From assembly GCA_025093555.1 (NCBI GenBank), contig JAIWNF010000022.1, forward strand, positions 186,001-250,000: a DNA stretch of 64,000 nucleotides, given 5' to 3'. The position numbers and the translations under genes are program-made. Of the stretch, positions 11,633-23,785 are shown piece after piece. Each line of letters opens with the position of its first letter. Positions within the stretch are counted from its first letter, which is position 1. The notes under the pieces were generated by a model, which was not told the DNA's origin, made no database searches, and saw only the letters and a program-made list of their open reading frames with translations. Origin of the DNA: Circinella umbellata. Lineage: Eukaryota; Mucoromycota; Mucoromycetes; Mucorales; Lichtheimiaceae.

Positions 11633-13815
11633 AATTATTCTTTTTATACGTATAATAGTTCAAAAATAAAACAAAAAATAAAGAGAAAAGATCAAAAACC
11701 AAAATAAAAGAAGAGGGGAATGAAGGAAGTGATATATATTTTTTTTGAAAATAAATGATTAATGCATATAAAAGAAAATACGTTTGCTGATGTAACGTGG
11801 AATTCTATTTTTTTTTTTTTTACCCACCTTGATTCATTGTGAAACTTTCAAATAATCTAAAATCAAGTAAATTGCCCACGGTCGTTAGATATTACATACA
11901 CTTTATATATTATGCTTTATGAAAAACATTTATATAGACTGAGACAAATAGGAATAACTTTTATCAAGTTGTATAAGCTGACATTATTTCTAACCTCTTT
12001 CTTTCAAATGGAAATAAACTTTTTTTTTATTATTGTTTTTAGAAAATAAATTTCTCTGGGTCTCTATTTTTTTATGCTTTTGAGATCTGCTGGCACACTA
12101 TTCACGTAAATTAATAATATTATCATTAACGGACTCTGCGCTCGTCAAAAATAATAGTTATGAGCTTAAGCTTATACAAACAAGACTCAAAAATTAATTA
12201 TGCCTATAAGAACATACAAAAAAAAAATACGGGTTGCTATAGCAATCCGGGGTAGGAAGAAAAGAAAATCTAAGTAGTATGCGCCAGCGGAAAAATACTA
12301 GTGGTCGTAAAAAAGTGATTTGTATGAGAAATTGGAATAGTTAGTAAATAAGATTACTGTAAATTATAATTTTAATTATAGCCGTTATAACAACATGACA
12401 AAGAAAATTAATTTTAAAAAAAATGTATAAAATAAGTGATATTCTAGAAGATCTGGTGGAGGGGAACTATCAAGTTTCTCAACAATGACTGGGAAGCTAT
12501 TTTTCATATAAAAATCAGCTATTTGCTTTGAAACAAGGTGTGTTCTTGCTTTGACAGTGTGGAGGTAATGGAAATTCATATTCACTTAGAGCATATATAC
12601 ATTTTATCACTGCTCATTATTGTTCAATGTTTGGATCGACCAAGACAAAACGGATCGAACAAATATTATGGATTTTTTGCGACTCAGATCTTTTTCATAT
12701 TAAGTAATTAGAATGATAAGGGGTATAAAATGTATATTATATACTGAAAGCTCATCAGCTTTTACTACATGTAGATATCATATTTACGTTCCTCTAATGG
12801 TGCCTTAATAGTTAACAAGCGTTGTCCTCATCTTAAATCCCTTTTGCTTGGATATTCTTTTTACAACATACGTATGAAAGAGATATGATTTGAACGCTTT
12901 TATAAATAAAGGGTATATAATGGTTTTACAACATCAAACCTCATAAAGTAAATTATATAAAACAAAAATTAGCAGTATGCTACCATAAACGAAACATGGC
13001 TTTCTTTACTAACTGTTAGGATGTTTTTTATATTGTCGGTGTCTTTTTTTTTGTTTTTCTATAATTTCTTCTAGTTCTATAAAATTGTTTTCTTTTTCCT
13101 AATTTTATTTTATTTTCTTTTTGTAGCTAGTATTCTCAGTTGTACGTATAAAATAATAATTGGATTCATTTGGTCAAGTTAGCTGTTACCAGGTTATTAG
13201 ATAGAAACAGTAATATTAAAGATTCTTGAACGAGGTTTTTAGATTCCTTCTTCGCCATATAATCATCCTCGATACCAGTTTTAAGCAAAGTATTTTTTAT
13301 CAAATATAAATAGCTAATTAGCTTACTGTGGTATATTATTTCAAGATCAATGATACGTATCTAATCGATGATTCACTTTTCCTGTAAGTGTATCTTCGGG
13401 TACAGTAAACCAATGTTATAGTTGTCAAGAAATTTAGTGATGATGCCAGACAATGGAGTTTTCATAAGGATGATAGAGGACGAGAAAAGGAATCTTACGG
13501 CTCAATTTTTTTTTGTGTATATTGCCTTGGGACCCAACATTAAAGTCATAATGATATTACATATTTTACTTTTAAGAGGATGATATCCATCATCATGAAT
13601 ATGGATGATAACAATAAGAGTTACATATTTAAAAAGCTTTAACCCCCGCTCGCGATGGATGGCTTTGCCCAAGGCGACAGAACATATCGGGGAGTTAGGT
13701 TTCCCAAAAAAAAAAAAGTTGCTTGAAATAACTTTTTTTTTAATTGTGTGTACAGTCGAAATCGATACATATTTACATACATATATACCATAATCATAAT
13801 AAAACTACAGATAGA
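11633..13815. other. Divergent intergenic region, 2.2 kb
   Basis: It contains the promoters of acyl-CoA oxidase and of the Acl4-like gene. It includes a near-perfect palindrome at 12231-12248 (core TTGCTATAGCAA), a weak 66-codon open frame on the minus strand near 12.4-12.6 kb that I do not trust, and a short GC-rich island followed by 12 A at 13641-13717. Confidence 0.5.
12231..12248. repeat. Near-perfect 18-bp palindrome
   Basis: The 12-bp core TTGCTATAGCAA is an exact palindrome. The flanking bases extend it to 18 bp with one mismatched pair. It stands in noncoding DNA about 600 nt upstream of the acyl-CoA oxidase start. Confidence 0.6.
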
Positions 13816-14545
13816 ATGGCATCATCAAATTATACGGTCGAAGATCTGATACCCCGGATCCAACAAAATATCGATTCCATGGAATATCCCATGGCTTATG
13901 CTTTTTGTAATAAAGCATTAGAACTCGAACCACAAAACCCTGATCTTCTTGAAGTGACAGGTCAAGTAGAAATGGAACTTGAAAAATTTGCTGAAGCACG
14001 ACAGGTATGTAAAATAAGCTGGCAGAAAGAAGAAGGAAAAGGGGGGAAAAAGTGGAACTTATCTAAAAGTGAGGGGGGAAGTTTACCATTAATATTCAAA
14101 ATGGGCAATTGTATTAAAAGAAAGTTTATTTTTTTTTCTTCTGGTTGACATATAGCACATGTTGAACGCGATTCAACAAAAACCTGATTCTGGGTATAGC
14201 AAATATATGTATTTGGGTCAACTCTCTATAGAAAAGGAAGCTATCGAAGCATTTGAAAAGGGTGTAAATATTATGGTGGATGAACGTAGGAAGTTAGCAA
14301 ACGATTCGGAGGAAGCACGAGATCTTTCCAGTAAAATAGCAAGTGCATTATGTTCCATGACAGAAATCTATTTAACGGACTGCTGGTAAAAAAAAAAAGA
14401 CAAAATTTCTCGAATGGGATGACTGGGGCATTGATATTATGAGTGGTGATTGTGAATATGTGTACGTGTATGGATGAAAGTGAGGATGGAAAGAGAGAGA
14501 AAAAGAAGAAAATAGTGCTTAGCAACAGAATAATGATCGAATAAC

Positions 14546-14581
<36 letters not shown>

Positions 14582-15658
14582 ATGATTTATGTATGAATTA
14601 CGTATTACTAAGAAACTAACTTTAAATAAAACCATATTTTAATACATCTATAAAGTTTTGAACCAGAAGCAGAACAGAAATGTGAAGAATATCTTTTACA
14701 AGCACAACAAACTGACCCCGAGAATTCAGAAGTATATCAATTATTGGCATCGGTCCGGTTAAGTCAGGCACGAAATGAAGATGCACAGGCAGCTTTACAA
14801 AAAAGTATGGAATTATGGGTTAATAAGGAGCATGGTGATCCAGCAATACCTATTTACGATTCAAGACTCGCTTTGGTCAGATTGCTCTTGGAACTTAATA
14901 TGCATGAACACGCATTCACTGTATTAGAAGGATTACAAAAAGAAAATGATCAAGTTGTCGACCTGTGGTACTTGTATGGCTGGACCTACTTTTGTTTGGG
15001 AGAAGTTGAAAGTCGACCAGCAGATGAGCGCCAGGGTCACTGGGAAGATGCACGGGATTGTTTAGAAACTGCTGTAAAGGTAAGAAAAGAAAATAATGTA
15101 ACGGATTGGGGGGAAATAGACCCCAATTTTTTTCCTCACTTTAAGATCGAACCAAAGGGAAGAGAAAAGGGGACAATCATTACATCAACGTGTAAAAAAA
15201 AGTATCTGACAAAATGGGACTGGAGGGAGGATACCAAAAAAAAAAGAGCAGCGTGTTTGTGCGTTTGAAAGGATACTATGTCTATGCTATTTCAGCCATA
15301 TGTCTGAGCGTTCAGGATCTCTATCCCTATATCGGGCTTAAGACTATAAAAAGGATAACAGGGTGTATATTAAGGTTGTGGGGTAAAAAGGAAGATGGGT
15401 GTGGCTAGTATTTTCCAATTTCCAACAAGATAATAACAATAGAAAAAAAAACTATTGTTCCTAATATTTGTATGTTATAAACTATAGTTATATCAAGTTA
15501 TTGGATCGGATGACGAAGCTATGCTTGAGCACGCACATGAATTAATTACAACTATCAATCAAGTAGTACCACCATCCGCACCAGAAGAAGAAGAGATTGG
15601 AGGTGATGGTGAAGTCGACTTTGACGATGACGATGACGATGATGCCATGGAGATGTAA
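13816..15658 (+). CDS. TPR protein, Acl4-like assembly chaperone of ribosomal protein L4
   Basis: Four exons (13816-14004, 14156-14385, 14656-15079, 15488-15658) give 337 aa. Seen: tetratricopeptide-like helix pairs through most of the chain (for example AYAFCNKALELEPQNPDLLE and VYQLLASVRLSQARNEDAQA), a WYLYGWTYFCLGE helix typical of this family, and a very acidic C-terminal tail (DFDDDDDDDAMEM). Known: yeast Acl4 binds newly made uL4/Rpl4 and escorts it to the nucleus; it is a TPR protein with an acidic tail. Inferred: this is the orthologue. The ATG at 13816 was chosen because it starts the conserved N-terminal helix; an in-frame ATG upstream at 13744 lies in low-complexity leader. Intron 2 (270 nt) holds a TG repeat and intron 3 (408 nt) is unusually long. 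A different TPR protein remains possible. Confidence 0.8.
14547..14577. repeat. (TG)n microsatellite in intron 2 of the Acl4-like gene
   Basis: An uninterrupted run of about 15 TG units in the 270-nt intron 14386-14655. Confidence 0.95.
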
Positions 15659-18355
15659 TATACTTGGGAAAATAGCATTGTCCTTGTTTTTTTTTTGTTT
15701 CTTATTATACTCACCCATTCATATATATTAACATACACACGACATTTTAATTTTGTATTACTCTTTTCCTCCATATATTAAACAATTGCATGCATAACAT
15801 TTATTATATTATATTATTATATACATATACAACGAGATTTTTATACACAATGCGATATTTTCTTTTGTCCTAACATGGGAGGCTGGAAAAGGGTTTTTCT
15901 ACGTGAAGTTAGAAACGCGCGCACAGGCTAGTGCACCGAAAAAAAACGTGAAAAAGATGTATGATTATTATTTCTTTGTCTTATCTGTGGACACATTTAA
16001 ATCTTTAGGAGAAACTTTAATTTTTTGTGCCTCGAACACACGGGATTTTACTGTGTATAGAAAATTCGTTATTGTTATATTGGTGCGATCGATAAAGATT
16101 GACCCTTTTCCAGGAGCTTTACTAGAAAGAAAAGGAGCGAAACAAGAAATAGTAGAAAGAGAGGATATGCATATTTCGTTTACTGGTATGCAGTCCCACT
16201 TATGCATACACAAGAGTTTTTTCATTGTCACTAGATTTTTTTAATCTATTAAACTTCAAACTGAACTGTAAAAGTGTCATATGAGAAAACGGAATCCCTA
16301 TTAATTGCTGTCAATTGATATTGTTTTACGCACATAAAAAAATTGAGAGACATAAAAAACCAAATTAACCAAAAAAAGCGACACACGGATCTTTCAACGT
16401 TAAGAAAAAAAATAATCTTGCTTTTTAACCATATAAATGCATGATTTTACGTAGAATCACGGAACAGTACGTATTAAAGAAAAAACTTATGTTTAGGAAA
16501 GGGGCTGGAGGTAAAGGGAACACAAGAAAAACTGGTTGCTATTATTACTGTGATATTCTTATTATTAGTAAATGGGTTTCAGTGATAATAATAAGGGTTT
16601 TTTTTTCAAACCATATTTTTTTAATTATTAACAGGCAGTGGTGGTGAAATAGTAATGGTAACTATACGTATCATTATGAGATAGGGTAATATGTAAAAAA
16701 AGAACGTTCACACTTTATTATAAATTCGTGATCGGCGCTAAATGTGATCTTGTTCACGAGTTAAGGGTCCATAAAATTGACATGTTCTTTTCATTATTTG
16801 TTAAAATGAGGTACAAAAGAAAAGAATAGGATAAGATACGATAGCATGTTATTTAGTTTGGTTTTTCTATAGTATGACAATTTTAGCAGTGTATCCCATT
16901 GTTAGCGATATATTTATATAACTATATGTTCTGATTGTACGTATTCGTCATCATCACTAAAAAAATGATGCGTTCGACAGAATTATATATCATTAAGTGG
17001 AAGTAAAAATAGAGTATCATAGTATATAATATACTAGAGATAAAATGTGTTACAGTAATTGTTCCAGTGAATTCGAAACAAATAAAAAAAATGAACAGAC
17101 CCTCACTATCCTCATAGTAACCATGGCAGCATGGAAATACTGTATATTTCTCCGTGCTCTTCTCCCTTTCGTAATAATGAAACACGCGAAAATATTATTC
17201 TTTTGCGCGCGTTTGTGCACAGTCTTTCTTTGACCCACTTCCGATCACAAGTTTTTCTCAACCTGCCCCAGGTTGCAACCCCTCCTTTTCGTAATTACCC
17301 ATCTATTAATATTCATTTATCAGTGGTACATAGTGTACTTTACTATCTACTTATCTTACCTCCTACATATACCAATGTGTGTGGGTATGGTGTGCATAAT
17401 GTCCCACTTGCATGAGTTAATAAAAGTAGATAATGCTGCATAAATATTTGAACCTATTTTTTCTTCTCTCTGTCCCCCGCCCCTGTCCACCTGCGTGGGT
17501 AATGGGGGTCTCTTTTATATAATGAAAAAGTCATTAAAATAGTCATAATTCACCATTCACATTTATAAATGTCCCTAATTCACTCATTTATAATCAAGAA
17601 CACAAGCTTCTTTTTTGTTTGAGCGGGCGAGCACATACGTTATTGAGGTTTGATCATTTAGATAGTAGAAAATAGGAGAATTATCAAAAAAAAAAAAACA
17701 GGAGTAATAAATAAGGATTCTCTTTTCGCTTTAGTGAAGGACCAAGATTCCATTACTTATATTATGTGAACTCACTCTCGACTACGTAACAAGAGGGTAC
17801 GGGGATGCTAGGGTGGTGTATTTCGTTGATTTACGACAAAAAAAAAACGAAGAGGTGTCCCTCCGAAACGGTTAAACCCCACAAAAGAATACACTAGCAA
17901 AAAAAAGCGTATATCCCTTGAGGATTGCTGTTTTGTAACTATTGTTTTTAATTTTTATTTATTATACTGTTTAATTTGATAGTAAAATATTTGATTATTA
18001 TAATTATTATTTACTTTACATACCAACCGAACAATTAAGAAAAGAGAATTAATACCAGAATAGTGATTATTAGAAAAAAAAAAGACAGTAAGAACGCGTC
18101 TAAATCATTTTTTCGTTTAGGCACTTTTGCATTATATAAAATTCAAAAAAATCACATTTTGTTTGCAGTTGATCATGGTGATGATATTGAAAAAGATATT
18201 ATTTTTTTTTGGTTTCCACGGTAACTATTACTCGCTTAAAAAAAAATAAAAGTATTTTTTCTTCATTATTCAAGAACTTTTTTTAAAAAAATGATGGCAA
18301 AAATACTATGTACGACGCTTAATAATGCCAATCTCGGCGCGTTAGATTAAAGCAA

Positions 18356-18372
18356 GATCACTTAAAGTGATC
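18356..18372. repeat. 17-bp palindrome
   Basis: The 8-bp arms GATCACTT and AAGTGATC are exact reverse complements around a single A. It stands in noncoding DNA about 1.85 kb upstream of the Myb-type gene. Confidence 0.65.
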
Positions 18373-18971
18373 TCCCTAATTTACCACTCTTCATTTTTCA
18401 CACAGAAAAAAAAATTCTTGGGACTTTTATTATAATCCCCTTTCTTTTTTTTATTGCTCCATGAGGTATCCTATTGCATTACTATTGTTGAAGCTTTTTT
18501 TTTTCGCTCTCTTTTTCCATGTATGTATCAATATTTTTCTCTCTTTGTCTTCTTATCCCTCGTTTTCGTCCATATTTTCCTATGCACTTGTTTTTTTAGG
18601 GTTACCTCCCCCCCTTTTATGTTCCCTTTTTATTCTACATCAATTACATACTTAATGAAAAAAGAAATCATTACTTTATATACAAAAAATAAAAATCTGT
18701 GCAGATCCAATCATTTAAACCAAGTCACAAGATTACACTTGTATCATCATTCCTTTCTTTAATATGTGTTAGACCACTGTGTGGGTATTATATTATATTT
18801 TATTCCACATAGATTTTACAAAATTGGGTTTTTGTTTTGACAGGTTGTCATGGTAACAAACAATAAAAATAAAAATAAATAAACTAAAAATAATTTTTTC
18901 AAAAGTCATATGGAAACTAGTCTGTATCGTAGTCATGAAAACTAAAAAAAAACAACATATCTTAAAAAAAG

Positions 18972-19036
18972 GTTGTTGTTTGTTTTTGTTGTTTTTGTTG
19001 TTATTGTTGTTCTTTTTGTTGTTGTTTTTTTTGTTG
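18972..19036. repeat. GTT-rich low-complexity tract
   Basis: Mixed GTT, GTTTTT and GTTATT units on the + strand (AAC-rich on the other). Read on the minus strand it would code Asn/Gln/Lys runs, but no exon context supports translation. Confidence 0.8.
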
Positions 19037-20100
19037 TGTAATATTGGACTACGCTAATTTACACAAAAATAGAGATCCTAATATGGGATTTGTATATACA
19101 TTACTTACAATCTGTCTCAACACATTTAACTTACTTCATATCTCTTTATATTAACACTACTGTAAAATGATGATTCCATTCTTTGATCCCTATTCTTCTT
19201 TTTTATTCTCTCAATTCTCTTCCTCCTCGCTCCCCCCCCCTTCTTTTTTTATCTCTTTATATTTTTTTCCCTTTATGATCGTGATGTTTTTATGAAATAA
19301 AAGGTTTTCCTTTTATCATCCAATAAATGTTTTTCTCCTCTCCCCCAAAACAACATATTACATTTATTTATTGTTATAATTATTAAAAAGATTATTTTTT
19401 ATATACTTTTGTAAGGTTATATTTTTGAGTTGATCCCCCAAGAAAAGGAAACTAATCCATATATTTTTAATGTGAAATGCCTCATGTTGTTCTCTAGTTT
19501 GGGTTATATACATCCTATAATCCACATACTCTTATCCCTTCTATAATAGATCCCTCATATATACAAAAAATCCTCTTTCTCATTTTTTCTATTATCTTTT
19601 TTTTTTCACTATCCCTCCCCCCAAAACAATAACAAAAAAAAAAGTGGAAAAAAGTCCTCCCCCCTATTTCAGCTGCATAGGAATTTTACTTTTTGATATT
19701 CTTATGAGCGAGTATTGCATTTTTCTTACAATTTATGTTGAGCACCTTTTTTTTTTTTTGCGTGTGTGTAATATAATGTCTATAACATAGTTATTTATGC
19801 GTATACATATGTATACAACCCACAGGGGTAAAACGGTAGATCAGTGCAACAGGGTTTTTTTTTTCTTTTGGTTATGTGATGTCTTATTTCTTTGTACAAA
19901 TTGGTAATGATCCGATGTCAGCGACTCTTGTATTATTCATCCCCGGGTTTTTCGTAGCACATTTATACATATAGAAAAACCCATAATGCATATTTATACT
20001 TTTGTGCTTTTTTCCTTGTATGTAAATAGGTAATATTATGATGCTATCCATATGCGGCACTGTTCTCTTCTTCGATCCCTTACAAAATGAAAAAAAAGTA

Positions 20101-20108
20101 TATAAAAG
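20101..20108 (+). promoter_or_regulatory. TATA box of the Myb-type gene
   Basis: TATAAAAG lies 116 nt before the ATG at 20225. It is the best core-promoter match upstream of this gene and is followed by a pyrimidine-rich leader. Confidence 0.6.
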
Positions 20109-20224
20109 AGACCTGTTAAACGTCAACAACTATATCATTCATTCCTCTTTTCTATTTCTTAACTGCAATTAACTCTTCTTTTTACTACTACAAAACAACA
20201 CTTTTGTTACTTCAATTTTTAATC

Positions 20225-21037
20225 ATGAACAGTATGTGTTTTCAATTGATTATGATTATTATTATTGTTGTTATTGTTATTACAATTACAGTTGCTTGTG
20301 TTTTTTTATAACGAATTACTAACATTTTTACATTTTCTATTGTATTAGTTTCTGACATTTTGAACCATCCTCAACAACAACAAACAACCATCGATCGTGA
20401 ATCATGCTTTATTTCGCCACCTCTTTCACCTAAATCTTCAGCTACCTCCTCAACTAACGATTTTAATTACGATCCACGACTTTTGCAAGCACATGGAAAA
20501 CCACGTAGTCGTTTCTCAGATATTGAAGATGCTATTATCTGTGACGGTGTTGCTAAAGGCTTAACATGGGGCCAAATTTCTCGCCAACTCCCACATCGTA
20601 AACGCGCGACGTGTTTCAACCGATACAGAACTTTACAAGGTATCCGCAAATCCCGCAAACGAGGACCTATCACTGCTGGTAACACCAACGCTACAAATAC
20701 GGAAAACAACAACAACGATAATAACAAGCAGCAACCAGTGACTCCGCTATCACCAGCAACAACAACAACATCTGGTTCATCAGCTGCTTCACCACCTTGG
20801 TTCCCATCGACCCCACCTGGTTCCTCCTCAGCATCCCCTGTGACAATTTGCTCCTCGTCAGTCACAGACCCAGCTGGTTTTCACCTTCCATCACCACGAC
20901 AAATTTTGTTGAGTACGACCGAACAAATTCAACATATTACTCATTCGTCGTCATCCGATCATTGTCGACCTTCACTTCGTTTACCTCCTCTTATTGTGCC
21001 TACCGCTCGCTATCCTTCAGCACAACAAGCTCCTTAA
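20225..21037 (+). CDS. Single Myb/SANT-domain DNA-binding protein
   Basis: Two exons (20225-20231 and 20349-21037) give 231 aa. Exon 1 is only 7 nt (ATGAACA); the joined start MNISDILN looks like a genuine fungal regulator N-terminus. The large exon has no ATG ahead of the conserved region, so a start in exon 1 is needed. Seen: a Pro/Ser-rich N-terminus, one helix-turn-helix of Myb/SANT type at about residues 54-102 (RFSDIEDAIICDGVAKGLTW, then ISRQLPHRKRATCFNRYRTL), a basic patch RKSRKRG, and a Asn/Thr/Ser/Pro-rich C-terminal half. Inferred: a nuclear transcription regulator. It stands alone, with 4.6 kb upstream and 2.7 kb downstream lacking genes, which suits a regulated gene. Target and pathway cannot be told. 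Confidence 0.8.
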
Positions 21038-23785
21038 GAAGCACAATATTATATCTATAATACTTGGGTCTTTTTTTTTTGCTATTTCTGCTACCTATTA
21101 CTATTACTTCGATAATAACACATTCTTCTATTACAGTGGATTTTTTTTTCGTTTCATATACATGCAAAAAAGAAAAACCAAACATATTTTAATCAACATT
21201 ATATACCTAGTTTTATTACTACTTTTACCTATTAACACAACAACTTCTACTCCGTTGCATAATTTTTTCGTTTCATCTCGCATTTTTTTTTCATCGCCAT
21301 TTTGCATTTAAACACCTTTTCATATATTACAAATTCATCTTAATTTTTTTTTCTTTACTATCTTTCTTTTAATACTTCTTTTTATCCGAAACTGTAGATA
21401 CCATCATAATTCTTCTCTCTCAAACAAACAAATCCTGTGCATTTCTTCATCATTTTTTCTCATACTTTTGGGACACTTATGGTTTCTTTCTTATTATTTC
21501 CATGCTTTTTTTTACATAATTCATACCCATTCATTCTGTATACTCATTGTTTTTTCAAATTGTTTACATTTTTTCTTTAAAAGTGCTCATTTTTTAAACA
21601 ACAATACAACAATACATTTTTCTTCTATGCTCTTCCTTTCTTTATTTTCACTATTACACATATACTATATATTCCGATCATATATACCCATTTATATTTG
21701 CATATCGCTTGTCATAGTTCTCGAAAAAACAATAATAAGAATAATACAAAAAAAATAAATGTTTTTTTTTTCTATCATCATAATCATGTTTTTCTTCCTT
21801 TGTTTTCTGATTGCGATGTGTTTCTCATTGTTTTTTTTATTGGTATATAAATTAAAAAATAGGGTCTAATTATAGCTCATCATCATGAACAAAATTCTTG
21901 GAATTTTTCTGATGAATTATGATGATGTAATAAAATATAACACAAGCAAAAAGTTTCAAAGGTGTTTGTATTATTTATCATTATGCATGAGATGTAATCG
22001 TGCACAGACATATAAGCCATTATAGTAAAAGACAAGGATGTTCTCTTCAACGATAATATCTTTTTTCTCCCATATCAATAAGTTTATAAAATTTGGCTCT
22101 TAATTCGTTTTTTTATTATTCTATAATGACCTATTAAAATATAAAGTTTGCATAAAATCGATCAGCATTATACATGATAAGAAACGAAACGAAAACATGC
22201 TTAATTGAATATAGATATACATACTTGTCACCACTGATAATAATTCTCTTTGTTTTTATATCCCCTTCTTCTTCTTCCTCATGTGTAAATGCTTATCAGT
22301 TTTTTTTTTAAATTATGTACAGCCAGTCATGTGAGCTATCATATGTAAGGAGAAGAGTGATGTGATGTGAAGTAATATCAAAATAGCACAACATATGTAA
22401 TTGATAATTGGTACTCAAAATCTTGCATATTTAATACAAATTCTATAATACTCATAGCAGCAATACTTTGTTTAACCTAATTCCTGGATTTTAGAAATCG
22501 AGGGGATAGGAACATGATTGTTACACTGATATAACTGCTGATGTTGTCTGTTTATTTTTATTGATCGATTATCTGTTGCCTTATCTACGTACTTCTTTTC
22601 TTATTTCTCTATAAATTTAAACAAAGTCGCTGATGAGGACGCTAAGAAATGTACAGAAATGAAATGAGAATTGACCGACGGTGTAAAAGCAACCTGTATT
22701 TTGGACCCGGAATTTTCATTTAAAGAATACTATTTCCACATGGTGGTACTAATAGTGCGATCAACACTCGTTGACCATACATATTTTAAAGGTACAAGAA
22801 ATTCAAACATGGTACATTAGTCTCCCTCCTCACCTTCTCCCGGAAGGAATAGGAGTAGTTCAGCACATTTAATGATGATGTGGTATGTTTTTTTCATTTA
22901 AGTGTAGCCCATAGTTCCATTGCATTACTCGAGTTTTGTTCCTTTTTTTTAATCCAAAGAAAGTAACTATATCAAGAGCTTGCACAGCACGGCTATTTTT
23001 CTATCCTTAATCCGTTTTTTTTACTCCTAATTTCGAGAACATGCATGGGCACAGATGATCGGACAAAACTAAAAAAAGAGCACATGTTTTTTTTTATCAT
23101 GATAAACACATCAATAATCGGTCCACCATCATCAACAACAACAACAATAACAATAACATACATTTGATGAGCATCCATCAGATTTATTGAACAGAGGAAA
23201 AATATACTTTCTCTTTTCTAGTAGAGCAGTTCTGACAATGGCTTATCATATAAAAGCTCATTATTAGATTTATATTACATAATGGATTAGTAAATCTTTT
23301 ATTCTAGAATCCATTACTTTTTCGTTGCTGTTGGAATAGATAAAGTTTAATTGATCGAGCACTTGCTATTGAAAGCTGATCCCCTTCGCACACTATCTCC
23401 ACATAGTGGTCGCACAAACGATCAAAGCCTATGCGGTTGTTAGTTGCCATGCTTATTTTATTACTTATCACCAAATAAATGTATTTGTTTCCAGGACACT
23501 AAAATAAGTTAAATTTAGTTTGCCATACACGCTGTTTCTACATTAGTTCTTTATGATCATTATAAAGAGGATTTAAAAGAAGAACCAAAAAGATAAAAAA
23601 AATGAAACTAGGCTGCTGTCAAAAAATATTTCTTTCTGCAAGCAACAATAGAAAAACGTCACAATTTTTGGGAAGTTTTGGCAACTTTTATTTTTTTGGC
23701 TGGGATATCATAACATATACAAAGAAAAAAAACTCAACCTTTTTATCACAACTACTTTACACAACAAAAAAAAAAAAACAATACC
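21038..23785. other. 2.7-kb intergenic region
   Basis: The first 0.8 kb is strongly pyrimidine-rich on the + strand and likely includes the 3' UTR of the Myb-type gene. The remainder is AT-rich with no convincing coding exon or RNA gene. Confidence 0.5.

Larger units (their letters stand above)
15659..20224. other. 4.6-kb intergenic region upstream of the Myb-type gene
   Basis: No gene is supported. The left part is ordinary AT-rich DNA. A stretch from about 17.2 to 19.7 kb is pyrimidine-biased on the + strand with several runs of six or more C. A GTT-rich tract lies at 18972-19036 and a palindrome at 18356-18372 (arms GATCACTT). The right end has the Myb gene's TATA box. The length suggests an extended regulatory region, which is inference. 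Confidence 0.5.

Noticed and set aside
12385..12585. 66-codon minus-strand frame ending in a hydrophobic tail
   Set aside because: The first 45 residues look mildly natural, but there is no promoter, splice partner or recognisable motif.
15903..17415. Several 60-110-codon frames on both strands downstream of the Acl4-like gene
   Set aside because: They overlap each other on opposite strands, lack domains and have AT-driven composition.
20467..20865. 132-codon minus-strand frame over the Myb-type exon
   Set aside because: Antisense of CAN/ACA-rich codons, which produce Val/Leu/Gly-rich open frames by chance.
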